Below are positions 44,600 through 55,427 of a stretch of 64,000 nt of DNA, piece by piece. The stretch's first letter is position 1, and every line of letters starts with the position of its first letter. The notes under the pieces are model-generated. The model was not told the DNA's origin. It saw only the letters and a program-made list of their open reading frames with translations, and did no database searches. The position numbers were made by a program, and so were the translations under genes. Source of the DNA: Diploptera punctata (taxonomy: Eukaryota; Arthropoda; Insecta; Blattodea; Blaberidae); the NCBI GenBank assembly GCA_030220185.1, contig JASPKZ010007430.1, positions 885,001 to 949,000 on the forward strand. Reading direction: 5' to 3'.

Positions 44600-44690
44600 A
44601 TCCTCATATTATGTCAATGACATAGGTGTACGATCATTCAGCCAATATAGGGGCGACATGTAGTTGGCATGTCCAACATTAGAAGGTGAT
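44600..44690 (-). mobile_element. SINE family D 3' fragment, degenerate
   Basis: The reverse complement has GGACATGCCAACTACATGTC and CCCTATATTGGCTGAATGAT, corresponding to GACATGCTAACCACATGTC and CACTGGCTGTTGATCAT of SINE D. Confidence 0.6.
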
Positions 44691-44726
44691 GAAATTTCGG
44701 ATCCCTTTTAAGGTTATATTTAGTTA

Positions 44727-44812
44727 ATCAATTGAGTTGGTGTTTACTTGATGAAAATCCATATTTATTTATTAAATAAAAATAAAACTAAGTTTTATTT
44801 TTATTTAATTAA
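44727..44812. mobile_element. minimal PLE foldback insertion (86 bp), 13-bp TSD
   Basis: The shortest of the series: the arms meet at about 44793 (AATAAAACTAAGTTTTATTT), leaving under 25 bp of the tail on the right and about 60 bp on the left, which ends in ATCAATTGAGTTGGTGTTTA as in the 43864 copy. The direct repeat TTATATTTAGTTA flanks it (44714-44726, 44813-44825). Confidence 0.85.
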
Positions 44813-44847
44813 TTATATTTAGTTATTCAACTCATCACGGGAATCTT

Positions 44848-46030
44848 CATAAATAATGACACGAGTGATTTCTAATTTATCTAGAGAACGTCATTCAAGA
44901 TGGTATTTGCTAGGACTATTAGACGAATAAAATTAAGCTGTTTACTTACAAATCATTATTTATATATCATCATCATCATCATCACTCCAAGGATTAGGCA
45001 ATTGCCCGTTCCGACTTCATATTGCATCAGCCCAACGTCTTCTAGGTCTTCCAACATCACGCCTTCCTCTTGCTTGATAATTTCTGGCTAACAATGGATA
45101 TCTCTCCTTGCTCATTCCATCCATGTGATCAATCCATTTCTGTCTGTAATTCGTGACTTTATCCAATAAAGGCTGTACTTTCAATTCTTCTCTTATATCC
45201 TCATTTCTTATTCTATCAAGTCTTGTACATCCTTTTACTTGTCTTAGGAACCGCATCTCTGCCGTCTGTATTCTATCCTTCTGTCTTTTCACTGGAGCCC
45301 AAGTTTCACATCCATACAATATTGTGGGAACCGCCATAACATTATACATTTTTATACATTTAACCCCCCCAGGAGCTATCACCTTGACGTGGTGGGGGGG
45401 CTTAGTACCCGATGAACCAGACGACTCTACTGGGGAAGATTGACTTAGGTTAATCTTGCTGGTGGGTAAGAGGCGAGGGGAACTAAGTATAGCTCACAAC
45501 GAAGGAATGGCGTCTGTATCCATATTGGGCGGCCACATCTTCGTCAAGTCAAGTCTTCAACGGTCAACAGGGCGACAAGGAATAGCACAGCTAAACTTGT
45601 AGGGCTTGAAGAGCGGAAGAAGCAGCCCTCTCTTGGGGGGTGGATACCCAGAGGAGCATGTTTGGAGGCTCAGAGGAAGCAGCCCTTCCACCATCCTTGT
45701 CCTGCGAAGCGCTCGTAACGCTTCCAGGAGACATTTATCTTACTGAGAAGCTTCATGGAAATCAGCCGGATTGTCATTATTTATATATAGTTATTTAAAT
45801 ATTTATATATTTAATGTAAATGGCGATGTTTGAAAACAAATGAGAAATGTTGGGTTAGTTTCATTTGTTTATCCACTGCAACTAGGTCATATTATTTATT
45901 GCCAAATAGGATCGCAATATTATAAGAATGCACTCTAGCGGAGAAAAAACGGAACACATCAAACTGTATATTATATCCAACTTTAGAGTTTATTAATTAT
46001 TTTTTTAGGAAACAACTCTGTAAAATCATT
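44848..46030 (+). repeat. dispersed repeat R1, interrupted by a LINE
   Basis: The outer parts (44848-44967 and 45774-46030) together match the reverse complement of 63541-63908, e.g. ACACGAGTGATTTC, AGGACTATT, GAATAAAATTAAGCT, CGATGTTTGAAAACAAAT and TTGCCAAATAGGATCGCAAT. The 63-kb copy lacks the LINE, so it works as an empty site. No coding frame recognised. Confidence 0.82.
44968..45773 (-). mobile_element. LINE W insertion with inverted 5' segment, 15-bp TSD
   Basis: On the - strand, 45362 to 45017 encodes MYNVMAVPTILYGCETWAPV, TAEMRFLRQVKGCTRLDRI, then RNEDIREELKV, a WIDHMDGM segment and GRRDVGRPRRRW, ending in a (GAT)n tail at 44968. From 45363 the strand flips: 45363-45773 reads + as an RTE-type 5' region (AGCTATCACCTTGACGTGGT), comparable with CCTTGTCGTCGTGG at the RTE-A 5' end. 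One TSD, TCATTATTTATATAT (44953-44967, 45774-45788), encloses both parts. Confidence 0.85.
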
Positions 46031-46072
46031 ATTTAAAAACACAATAATTGAACACACAATTATCAAATGTGT

Positions 46073-46277
46073 AGGGTTACCCATGCCGGACTGGTCGAAG
46101 GTGATAAGCCAGACGAAAAAAGTACCTTGGGCGAAAGAGTGACGATCTTTCACCGTAAAAATACAACCGTCAAGAAATGCGGACATGGGTTCATCTGGGG
46201 TGAAATTTTCCGGAGGTCAAATAGTCCCCCATTCGGTTCTCCGGGCGGGGACTACTTCAGGGAACCCATGCCAAAGG
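46073..46277 (+). mobile_element. RTE-A 5' region fragment
   Basis: Matches 55333-55545 of the full-length copy inverted: GGTTACCCATGCCGGACTGG, TGACGATCTTTCACCG, GGGGACTACTTCAGGGAACC and CATGCCAAAGG. Both ends are internal to the element. LINE fragments are usually 5'-truncated, so a piece lacking the 3' end is unusual. Confidence 0.85.
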
Positions 46278-46352
46278 CCATACTGGCTGAAATTATACGA
46301 AACGTTTCTTCCCAAATGGTTACTCGAACCAGCCTTAAACGGCTCGGCTACA
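46278..46352 (-). mobile_element. SINE family D head with internal deletion
   Basis: The reverse complement has GTAGCCGAGCCGTTTAAGGC then jumps to TGGTTCGAGTAACCA and the TTTCRGCCAGTATGG start of the body. About 40 bp between the A and B boxes are missing. It abuts the RTE-A fragment directly. Confidence 0.7.
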
Positions 46353-47624
46353 TAAAATTCACAAGAATCAAAGTGTGGCAACACAAAGAGTTTGTTTTAA
46401 AGAAACTGAGAGCAATTTGTTTAAACATGTTAGACAGTGTAAAATATATAAATACTTTTACGTATGTATTTCATCTGTGTCTGTCAGATTAAATTTGAGT
46501 CTAGAGATTCCAAGATTCAGTACCGAAAAAATAAAGATTATAATATTATTTATAGCAATGTTTGGAGGTATAGATATGCCAATGGTTATTACAGGATATT
46601 TCACATCTAGAAAATAACATTGTTCTTATGGAGCAATTCTTATTAGCAAACGTGTAATTTTAGTAAGATTGATTTATTAATTAATTCATTTGAAATAAAT
46701 AATTAAATTAAATAGTTTTACCTGCAAATTTGCGAAGAAGGTACATCTGATTCATGGGGGATAAAATACCATTATGGAACGTATAATTATCAACCACATA
46801 TTTTATAAAGTTAGGGGGTGAACTCAATTACCAGAACAGTGGCTAGCGGAGGTGCCATTCAACCATCCTCTTTCAATGAAACTTGGAGATAATAATTATA
46901 TTTCCACCTCTGTCACTCAGTCTGCAGCATCAAGAGGCAACAGCGTTCCCATAAGATCAATACTATTTTGTAGACACGAAAAACCCTATAGTAGTCTTTC
47001 TTTTCCCGTTAAGCAGTAAACAGTTAAATATAGTAAGTGATATTTACGAAGGTGGCTTAACTTTATTGTATTGAGGATCGAGATTCTTCTTCTATTTGGT
47101 GAATTCGCAGTAATCCCCTGGTTCATCAATAATTATTATTATTTCTTCTCACCACATAAGCAATAGCAGATGGAGAAAATCAAAAGAAAAATCGAGGAAT
47201 ATCAATTCGTGAAACGTAGATCTATCTACTTTCCCGGTATCTTCACTTGAGTAAACTGGAACTGTGTTCTGTTAGCTTTTATTGCGGCGCTTCTAAACCA
47301 AGAGGTAGTAAAACTTTACGAGAATCGTGTTGCATAGGTGTGCAGTTTCACAATGATTCTACCGAAAATCTGAACCACAAGAACAAGCAGGTAATATCAG
47401 AAACATCAAGAATCACATACAGATTTTATCGACTTTTTTTAGAATAATAAAAAAAAACTTTAGTTACACTCATATTTCGTATATATCACCATTACACAAA
47501 TTATTCAGACTTCGTTGGATAAAATATAATTTATTGAAGCAAGGTGTATCATTCTTCTCAAAATAGTTTTAATAGTTTATATCAAATTAAAGTCACAACG
47601 AGTCCAAAATGCTTGAGCGTGTTA
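46353..47624. other. no recognised gene
   Basis: AT-rich. A 66-codon frame at 47247 lacks motifs. Confidence 0.5.
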
Positions 47625-48213
47625 TGTATTAAACCTCAGATCATATTATGAGCTATCTTTTCTCAGATTGCAAGATAGATGCAAAATACATTACCCCCAC
47701 TTCTTGAACTACACTACATTATCTCTTCATTCCTTTATATTTCATCTCGCTTCCATTCACCACCTTCCCTCCATATCTTAAACACACGATCGAAAAAGAA
47801 CTTAACTCTAGATGCATCTCTACATCGAATATCTTACAATCACTCATCCTTTCTAGTTTCGACTACCCGTCTGTAGAATTTCTCGCCCGATTCAAAACAG
47901 TAAAAATAAGTTTACTGACATTTCCTCCATGGGCAGGACATGTGTCACGAATGGGGAATGAAATAGGGACATGGAAACTTATTGTAGGAAAACCAGAGGG
48001 AAACGTCCAGTTGGAGACCAAGAATGAGGTGGGAGAATACCATTAACCTTGATTTGAAGGAAGTAGATTATACAGGAGATGATTGGAAAACATTAGATTA
48101 GGATAGGGATGTATGGAGAGCTTTTATCTATAAGTTCGATAGAGCCAGTGAATTAGTTAGCTAGACATTTCCTTCAACATATTTTAGCCTATATCAGTAA
48201 GTTTTCTTCATTT
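47625..48213 (+). pseudogene. possible non-LTR RT C-terminal region, interrupted by RTE-A
   Basis: The + strand frames (47679-47905) read LDASLHRISYNHSSFLVSTT and RL, a stop, NFSPDSKQ, resembling the ...RTxxxRxSFxVxxxRLWNxLP ending of Jockey/CR1-type ORFs. The RTE-A insertion (47927-48163, TSD GACATTTCCT) falls shortly after. Family not determined. Confidence 0.42.
47927..48163 (+). mobile_element. RTE-A 3' fragment, 10-bp TSD
   Basis: Starts in the RRLRWAGHVARMGNE segment (CCATGGGCAGGACATG) and ends at GAGCCAGTGAATTAG. Direct repeat GACATTTCCT (47917-47926, 48164-48173); 237 bp. Confidence 0.88.
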
Positions 48214-48535
48214 CCCGCGCCGTAGTCGAGTGGTTAAGGCAAGATTCCTTGGCGCAGAGCTACGGGACTTGCGCTGGTTCGAGTCTCCATGGAGGAAGGG
48301 ATTTTCTCATGGAATTTCGGCCAGTATACGATCGGTGGCCACAAAGCATCATGAGACATTTTGGTAACTACAATAAGTAGCGAATACCAGTTATAACGGC
48401 TGGGGGACCCAACACGCTACCACATGTGACCCTTACACTGGCTTATGATCATCTACCTCTGCTATTAGCACATATGGACGTGAGGCCGGCAGCCGGTTGG
48501 TAGGCCAAGGGCCTTCTAGGACTGTCGCGCTTGGA
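48214..48535 (+). mobile_element. SINE family D
   Basis: GCGCCGTAGTCGAGTGGTTA head, B-box TGGTTCGAGTCTCC, ATTTCGGCCAGTAT, ATAACGGCTGGGGGACCC and CATGTGACCC, collinear with 35035-35381. Confidence 0.85.
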
Positions 48536-48976
48536 GTTTAAAAACAAAGTTACTCGTATCTTCATTATGTAAACATATTAAGTGTAACTTTGAAACATAG
48601 TAAAAACATATGTAAGACTCTGTGTGAAACTTACCTAAGTTTAAGAACTGACCTCCTTCAGATAAAATAAGAAATTCAAAAACTTTAAAATTTCCAACAA
48701 ACCCTTATGAAGGAAACTTTCAGTAAAATTTTCCAGTTTCAGTTCTTCACGTAAGTGTTTTTTTCTATGTAAGATTTTTTGCTAGGCATTTAAATACAAT
48801 TTACGAAGGAGCAGAAGTTTGGAATCCCATAAAGTTCTTAAGGACAAGATAATTAAATTATAAATCAATGTAGATAAAACTTTTTAATTTTTTACTTCAA
48901 TGTTCGTCTGAATATAGAAATATATATTCTAAAAATTGCACATCTACCTCTCTGTAATGACGTAAATATAAATTAA
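48536..48976. other. no recognised feature
   Basis: AT-rich, no motif noticed. Confidence 0.5.
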
Positions 48977-49935
48977 CTAGCTAATACCCGGCGTGCGCTG
49001 CTACGCCTAAATAAATGAAAGTTGATGTGCTTTTATGTATAGCTCAACAAGTAAAAGGAAAAATAATTATAAATTTATATTTTTTAGATACCCCGTGCTG
49101 ATTACCCGGCGATGCCCGGGAATCTACTTATCCCGATCTTCTTGACATAAATGAGCTGAAATACGAAAATTAAAGTGTTTTATATTTAGTTGAATAAGTA
49201 GATGGAAAAAAAAAATATATCGTAATTATTTTTAGATACCCCGTGCTGTTTAACCGATTGCCGGGAATCAACTTATTCCGATCTTTTTGGCATAAATGAG
49301 CTAAAAGACAAAAATTAATGTACTTATGATTAGTTGAATAAGTAGAATGAAATATAATTAAAATGCATATCGTAATTATTTTAAGATTCCCCGTGCTGAT
49401 TACCCGTGTTGCCCTGGAATCTACTTATCTCGATCTTCTTGGCATAAATTAGCTAAAAGACAAAATTCGTGATTGTGAGTTATCCGTAAAAGAATACCCG
49501 CAATGTGCTGCTATTTTTCCACAGGTATCTACGCACTTGTCTCGATCTTCTTGGCATCAATGAAATAAAAAATGGTTATTGTGAGTTATCCGTAAGGGAT
49601 AAACTTATGCGGTCGCGGGCTTTTTTGTAGAACTTTTTTGAGATATTCAATTCTGTGTACATTGATTTGTTACGGTTTAGGCAGCGTGAGCCATTTAAGC
49701 GTCCAAAAAGCTATTTTTTCACGTTTTCCACTACAAAGAGCGATTTTTAAGGGTGTAGGAGTTGAGTATTACAACTCTCTTATAGCCTTTGTTCATCCCG
49801 GGAATCTCCTGAACATGTTCCAAAAAACCCATCACAATCGGATCAACGGTATGGCCGCGCATAAAGTAAGAATAAACAAACAAACAAACCAACAAACCAA
49901 CCAACAAACAAACCAACCAACAAACAAACAAACAT
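48977..49935 (+). mobile_element. dispersed element with about 150-bp tandem units and (CAAA)n end
   Basis: Units starting near 49087, 49235 and 49385 share GATACCCCGTGCTG, ATTACCCGGCGATGCCCGGG and a following TTCTTG(A/G)CATAAATGAGCT; a weaker fourth spans 49495-49600. The start CTAGCTAATACCCGGCG and the (CAAA)n end recall Helitron-related non-autonomous elements with internal minisatellites, an assignment I cannot confirm. No Rep/helicase frame is present. Confidence 0.5.
49873..49933. repeat. (CAAA)n/(CCAA)n microsatellite
   Basis: About 15 tetranucleotide units, mixing CAAA and CCAA. Confidence 0.9.
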
Positions 49936-50124
49936 TCATTTTTATATATTAGATATATGGAAGAATAACTATGGTTTTCAAGTTAGTCAAGGGATTGCAA
50001 ATTACTTGAGCTAAATTTAGTCAACATCTTTTATAGATTTTCGATCAAAATGAGTTTTTAAAGTTTTTTTTATTATTTCATCTTCTTTAGAGATATATTC
50101 ATAGTATGTGTATCATATTTTTAT

Positions 50125-50895
50125 TCATCATCAACATCCGTCATGAAAATAGGCCTTTGTAGACCTGTTTCGGCTCCATCTAGAAGTCTTTTAAGAGGTC
50201 TTTCTGGTCGACGATGTCTTTTGGGTTTATATTGCATCATCATTTTTGGGATTATTGAATTATCCATTCTTTTTACATGGTCTAGCCAGTTTAAGTTATA
50301 TCAGTTAAGTTTTCTTCTACTGATTATACTTCTAATTATTCTAAATTTTCTTCATTCTTTTTTCGATCTAAAAAGTGTATCCTGCTTTCCTTCTGATAAA
50401 TTTCATTTCCGTTGCTTTGATTCTGCTCCTGTCTGTTTTTCTTAATATCTAAATCTGACTTCCGTATAAAAGGGAGGGTAATGCCAAAGTATTATACATT
50501 TTTATTCTTGTCGATTTTTGCACTAATTTTAGATTTTTATGTATTATTTATTATTCCTAAGATATGTGTAAATTTGGCAATTTTTTTGTTCACATATTTT
50601 TTTTCATTTTGATAAGATATTTCACAAACCAAAGGGGGGATAGGAAGCGTAGCACACAGTCTACCGGTATCCTACCCAAATGCCATCCTCACCTTCTCTG
50701 GTCCATCCTGTTTCTACAAACGAGGAAATGGCGACCGAGTCACAGCGGTATAACCGTTTCATAACTGCTGCATTACAAGCCTGTCCAGAGGCTAAAAGTG
50801 GCAGCCCCACTACTGGACTACCTAACTATAAGGCTAATTACCTATCTAAGGGAAAACTTCATTACTTTCAAGCCTTAGAAAAGCAGATTTATATT
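50125..50895 (-). mobile_element. LINE W copy with inverted 5' segment, old
   Basis: 50600-50130 (-) matches the W C-terminal region: ATEMKFIRRKAGYTF, KDLLKDF and GAAACAGGTCTACAAAGGCC near the end, with several stops, then ATCATC at the tail side. 50640-50890 (+) is an inverted 5' region matching 59535-59779: CCATCCTCACCTTCTC, ACCGAGTCACAGCGGTATAA and CCCCACTACTGGACTACCTA. No clean TSD is visible. Confidence 0.7.
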
Positions 50896-51289
50896 AAATG
50901 TTCATAAATATGATATTTCTTCATTATGTCCCCAACCTTGCTGGTTCCATTTCTACGATAGTAGAAAAATACATTCTATTCAAAATCTTAAATACCTAGA
51001 CACCGAGATGCTGTCCACAACTCAGAAGAAAGCAGCCATGAGGAATGTCTTACGCAGTACATTACGTCATGAGCGATTGTACTATCTGAACATTTCAGTC
51101 TCTCAGCGGGCGTGCTAGTCTGATGCACAATCATTAGTAGAATAGGTCTAAGATAAATCACACTGTGACATATGACTGTTCCTTTATTTGTGGGCGTGTT
51201 TGATTGTATTTCCCCTCTCGTACCTCGTCCCGCTCTTTCATTCATTTATGTTTTCGCTTTAATCTCCTATCCTCCAATCACAATTTGAT
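50896..51289. other. no recognised feature
   Basis: No motif or repeat match noticed. Confidence 0.45.
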
Positions 51290-51430
51290 CATACGATCGC
51301 AGTAGAACATGCTATTTTACATCCTAAAACACAGAACACTCACCTACAATAATTCAATTACCGCATGTGCTGCTAGATTCTGGAACTCCCTAACACAAGA
51401 TATTAGCATCTGCGGACATTAGCTTCTTTT
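51290..51430 (+). pseudogene. possible CR1/Jockey-like RT C-terminus
   Basis: The + strand reads NSITACAARFWNSLTQDISI, close to the AARLWNSLPxDI motif at the end of Jockey/CR1-type ORFs. Frameshifts surround it. Confidence 0.45.
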
Positions 51431-51529
51431 GCAATGGTGAGGGTTAACATGAACAGAACATTAAAAAACGACTCTAACGGCAGAAATTTACTTTTCTTTT
51501 TACAGATAAACTCGAAATATCTCACTTAA

Positions 51530-52030
51530 ATAAAATAAGAAAGACATTCTTAGGAAAAATAGTGAAATTGGACCATTAATAGCGGGCATTTAATTGAAAG
51601 CCGACATTTAAAACTCGCTCTAGCAGTTGCAATTTTTATTTTTAGCAACGGAACTCGGTATGTAACAATTGAATAAGAAAAGTAAGATCGACTTCGTTAA
51701 TCTTCGAAATCGGACCATTAGGAGTGGATGTTCAACTGAAAGCCGAAATTTTATTGGGAATATTTTCAAGACCATATTCGTTTTCTCGCAACGACACTTG
51801 GTGTAAACGATTTAATTAACATAATAAAGACATTCCGGAAACCAAAAAAATCTGAGCGTGAGGAGTTAAGGTTTATATGGAACCCAGAATTTGTAAATTC
51901 ATTTAGCGGCTGCAGTTTCCGGAAACGAATCTGATTATATACGATTTAATTTTCAAAATATATGCATTACCGTATATAAATTAACAAAATCGGACCATAA
52001 CTTCAACTTTCTGAGGAATTCGCTTAGTTT
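51530..52030 (+). repeat. degenerate about 150-bp tandem units
   Basis: Three weakly repeated blocks share (T/C)GGACCATTA, (A/T)CTGAAAGCCGA, GCAACGGAACTCGGTATG-like and ATTGAAT(A)A/ATTTAATTAACATAA elements, near 51570, 51710 and 51870. Confidence 0.45.
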
Positions 52031-52262
52031 AGGATACGTGATGGAGTTTTTTTTTTCAGTGTGCTGATTTTTCCCCCACCCCTGCATTCAGCTGAAATAT
52101 TCTGATCAAGTAGAGGAGGGTTAAATCTGCTGATTGCGTCTCCCAGCAGGTAGACCGCGGTCCTCTGGGATTACTGATGTGTGGCATTCCACTTTACGGT
52201 TCATTCCACTTGTCTCCTAACTCATTACCTTTTATCTGCATTAACTTTACGGTAAAAATATA

Positions 52263-52340
52263 TTTGTATGCAGAGTGGATGTAATATAAGTGCACAGATT
52301 TTAAGTATGAATTCCTTTGGGTAAATACAATAAAACATCT
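52263..52340 (+). mobile_element. R3 terminal arm fragment
   Basis: GCAGAGTGGATGTAATATAA, GTGCACAG and GAATTCCTTTGGGTAAAT match the R3 arm at 21423-21500 and the inverted arm near 57430-57480. Confidence 0.6.
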
Positions 52341-52385
52341 GAGGATCTACGCCACGATGCCACCTTACTTACTTACTCACTGGCA

Positions 52386-54436
52386 CTATCGAACCCGTAG
52401 GTTCATGGCCGCACGGACATAAGCTCTCCATACATCCCTATCCTGAGCTAATGCTTTTCAATCATTTCCTGTATAATCTACTTCCCTCAAATCATAGTTA
52501 ATGTTGTTCTCCCACCTCATTTTTGGTCTTCCAACTGGGCGTTTTCCTTCTGGCTTTCCTACAAGAAGTTTCCATGCACGTCTTTCATTCCCCATGCGCG
52601 CAACATGTCCTGCCCATCGCAGTCTACGGGACTTAACTGTTCTTATTATATCTGGCTTCCTATAAAGACCATGTAGTTCATTGTTATGTAGTCTTCTCCA
52701 TTCACCTGTCTGTTCATCTCTTTTTGGTCCAAAAATTTTCCTAAGAACTTTATTCTCAAATACTCGTAATCTCCTTTCCTCCCTTAAAGTAAGAGTCCAT
52801 GTGTTCGCACCCATATAATATAACTGGTAGAATAACAGTTTTATATATTTTCAGCTTAACGTTTTTTGAAAGGAGTTGGGACATCAAAAGTCTCTGCAAT
52901 GCATAATAGCATGTATTTCCAGAATTGAGCCTATGTTTAATTTCTTTGTGCATCTCATTCCTATTTGTGATTATTGTTCCTAGGTATTTGAATTCAGCCA
53001 ATTCCTCAAAATTTCCCTCATTTGTCATTAGCTGTCCATTTCCATTATATAATGTATTTCTATGTGTGACCATATATTTAGTTTTACTGATATTTACTTC
53101 CAGTCCTAATTTCTTAGTGTTACTCAATAGTGTGTGCGTGTTGGCCTTTAGTATCTCCTCGCTATCGGCCAGTAGTACTACATCATCAGCATAAACTAAC
53201 AGCTTATTAATACCATTCAGTTGTAGGCCTTCCTCATTCTCTAAAGATTTAATGGCATGCTCTAGTACAAAATTAAATAGTAGAGGAGATAGTGCATCTC
53301 CTTGCTTCAAGCCATTCTGGATTTCAAAAGTGTCTGAAAACTGTTTGCCTACACGCACCACTCTACTCGTTGAGCCATTTAGACACATTCGTATAAGTCT
53401 AACTAACTTTTTAGGAATTCCGACTCCAGCAGGATACTATATAACTTCTCCCTCTTAATTGAATCATATGCTTTTTTGAAGTCTACATATAGTTGATGTA
53501 CAGTACCATTATATTCCCATTTCTTTTCTAAAATCTGTCTTATACTAAAAATCTGATCTGTTGTAGACCTGTTTCTTCTAAATGCACATTGATGATCTCC
53601 TAGAATGTCATCAATATAGGGAGTAAGTCTGCTTACTAATATATTTGTTAGAATTTTGTACGAAGTTGAAAGTAATGAGATGCCCCTATAGTTGTTGCAA
53701 TCAGTTTTATCTCCTTTCTTATAAATTGGTACGATAATTGATTCCTGCCATTCATCTGGAAGAGCTTCTTTTTCCCAAATCATAGTAAGCAACCAGCGTA
53801 TCTTGTCCATCAATTTTTCTCCCCCTGATTTTATCAGTTCTGCTGGGATCTCATCTGAACCTGATGCTTTATACATCTTCAATTTTTCAATTGCCATTTC
53901 AACCTCTAATGCACTTGGCTCTGCGACTAGCATTTCTGCTGTCTGTAACTTATCCTCCTCAATGTCCTGTTCTGTATGTACATTTAATAGCTGATTAAAA
54001 TAACTTTTCCATCTATTTAATATACTCTTGGAATCTGCAATCATATCCCCATTTTCATTCCGAATTATGTTTGTTCTAGCCTGAAACCCTTTCTTCTCTA
54101 TACTAATTCCCTGATATAATTCTCTTAATGTTCCTATTTTTTGCATTCATTTCAAGATCATTAATCTTCTCTCTCAAATATTCCCTCTTTTTACTCTTTA
54201 GTAACTTGGTGGTTTCCCGTCTAATACTACCCAATTGCTCTAAATTTACCTCATTTGGCTCGTGTAACCATTTAATTTTTGCTAGCTTTCTTTTCTTTAC
54301 AATGTCGGCACATTCCTCATCAAACCATTTCTTGTTTTGCCTCTTTTTTAAACAACCAATGCTTTCTGATGCTGACAATTTAATAGTATCTCTTATAGCC
54401 TCCCATTCTTTATTTATATCAGTTTCTTCTTGTTTG
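52386..54436 (-). pseudogene. RTE-A reverse transcriptase region
   Basis: On the - strand: a linker (KKWFDEECADIVKKRKLAKI), the pre-RT segment (KRxxFQARTNIIRNENGDMI), then RT motifs YRGISLLSTSYKILTNILVS, AFRRNRSTTDQIFSIRQ, LYVDFKKAYDSI, NGLKQGDALSPLLFNFVLE, an intact LLVYADDVVLLAD box, and the C-terminal VILPVILYGCE, RRLRWAGHVARMGNE and GKRPVGRPKMRW. Breaks relative to the copy at 40273: a frameshift near 54430, +1 base near 54130, -1 base near 53395, +1 base near 52803, and a Trp codon changed to TGA at about 52456. Confidence 0.92.
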
Positions 54437-55427
54437 CCACATTGTCATCTGAAGATTCCAGTACTTCAAATCTATTAGCAATTTTGATTTGGTATTCTTG
54501 CCGCATTTCATCATTTTTCAAGTTTTTTAATTCATATTTTACAGAATCATCTTTAGCGTTTGTTCCTCTCATAAGCGATAGCCGTTGTCTGATTTTCACC
54601 CTGACCAGATGATGATCTGAATTGCAGTCTGTCCCTCTAACTGATCTAACATCAATGATGCTACTGTGCCAGCGTTTATCCACTAATACATGATCTATCT
54701 GGTTCCGAGTTTCTCCATCTGGGGACGTCCAGGTGTATTTATGAATATCCTTATGCTGAAATGTTGTGCTCTTAACAACGAGATTCTTTGATGTGGCAAA
54801 TGTGACTAATCTAACCCCGTTGTCGTTACTATCTTCATGAAGACTGAATTTGCCTATTGTTGGTTTGAATATATCTTCCCGCCTCACTTTTGCATTAAAA
54901 TCTCCTAAGGCAATTTTCATATGATATCGTGAAAGGCTATCAAATAAGCATTCTAATTCTTCATAGAACTCATCCTTGATCTTGTCATCTTTATCTTCTG
55001 TGGGGGCATGCACATTTACAATTATAAAATCATGTCGTTTACCCTTTAGAATTATGTATGATATCCTATCACTAACAAACTTAATATCTCGGATAGCGGA
55101 TAGGATCCTCCTTCTGACTAAAAAACCCGTTCCAAATGCAGGTCTTTCTGCATCCCCATAGTATAATGGAAAGCTTCCTGATTCCTGACTACCTTCTCCT
55201 GGCCACCTAACTTCCTGCAAAGCGACTATATCCAAGGGCGATTTATCCAATTCCCGCGTTAATATCTCTAGTGCCCCGCTATTGTATAAAGTCCTAACAT
55301 TCCATGTTCCTAGGAACATGTCCCTGTGTTTGAGCCTTTGGCATGGGTTCCCTGAAGTAGTCCCCGCCCGGAGAACCGAATGGGGGACTATTTGACCTCC
55401 GGAAAATTTTACCCCAGTAGAACCCAT
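54414..55427 (-). pseudogene. RTE-A apurinic-type endonuclease (EEP fold)
   Basis: 337 codons open. Endonuclease/exonuclease/phosphatase motifs in order: LGTWNVRTL (Asn), VALQEVRWPG (catalytic Glu), VNVHAPTEDKDD, LGDFNAKVR (Asp-Asn), TWTSPDGETRNQIDHVLVD and the terminal SDHHLVRVKI (Asp-His). All expected catalytic residues are present, so this half looks intact, but it is cut from the RT by a frameshift near 54430. Host proteins of this fold, such as craniofacial development protein 2-like entries, are often this kind of element. Confidence 0.93.

Noticed and set aside
45153..45443. 96-codon + strand frame
   Set aside because: Antisense shadow of the LINE W RT that runs across the inversion junction.
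49731..49931. Membrane-protein-like - strand frame rich in Leu, Val and Cys
   Set aside because: Produced by the (CAAA)n/(CCAA)n repeat read on the opposite strand.
50105..50920. TSD for the head-to-head LINE at 50 kb
   Set aside because: The flanks show only loose similarity with mismatches and indels, insufficient to call.
54414..55427. Host craniofacial development protein 2-like gene
   Set aside because: The endonuclease frame lies inside a TSD-bounded element and is followed by RT sequence, so it is a retrotransposon ORF.
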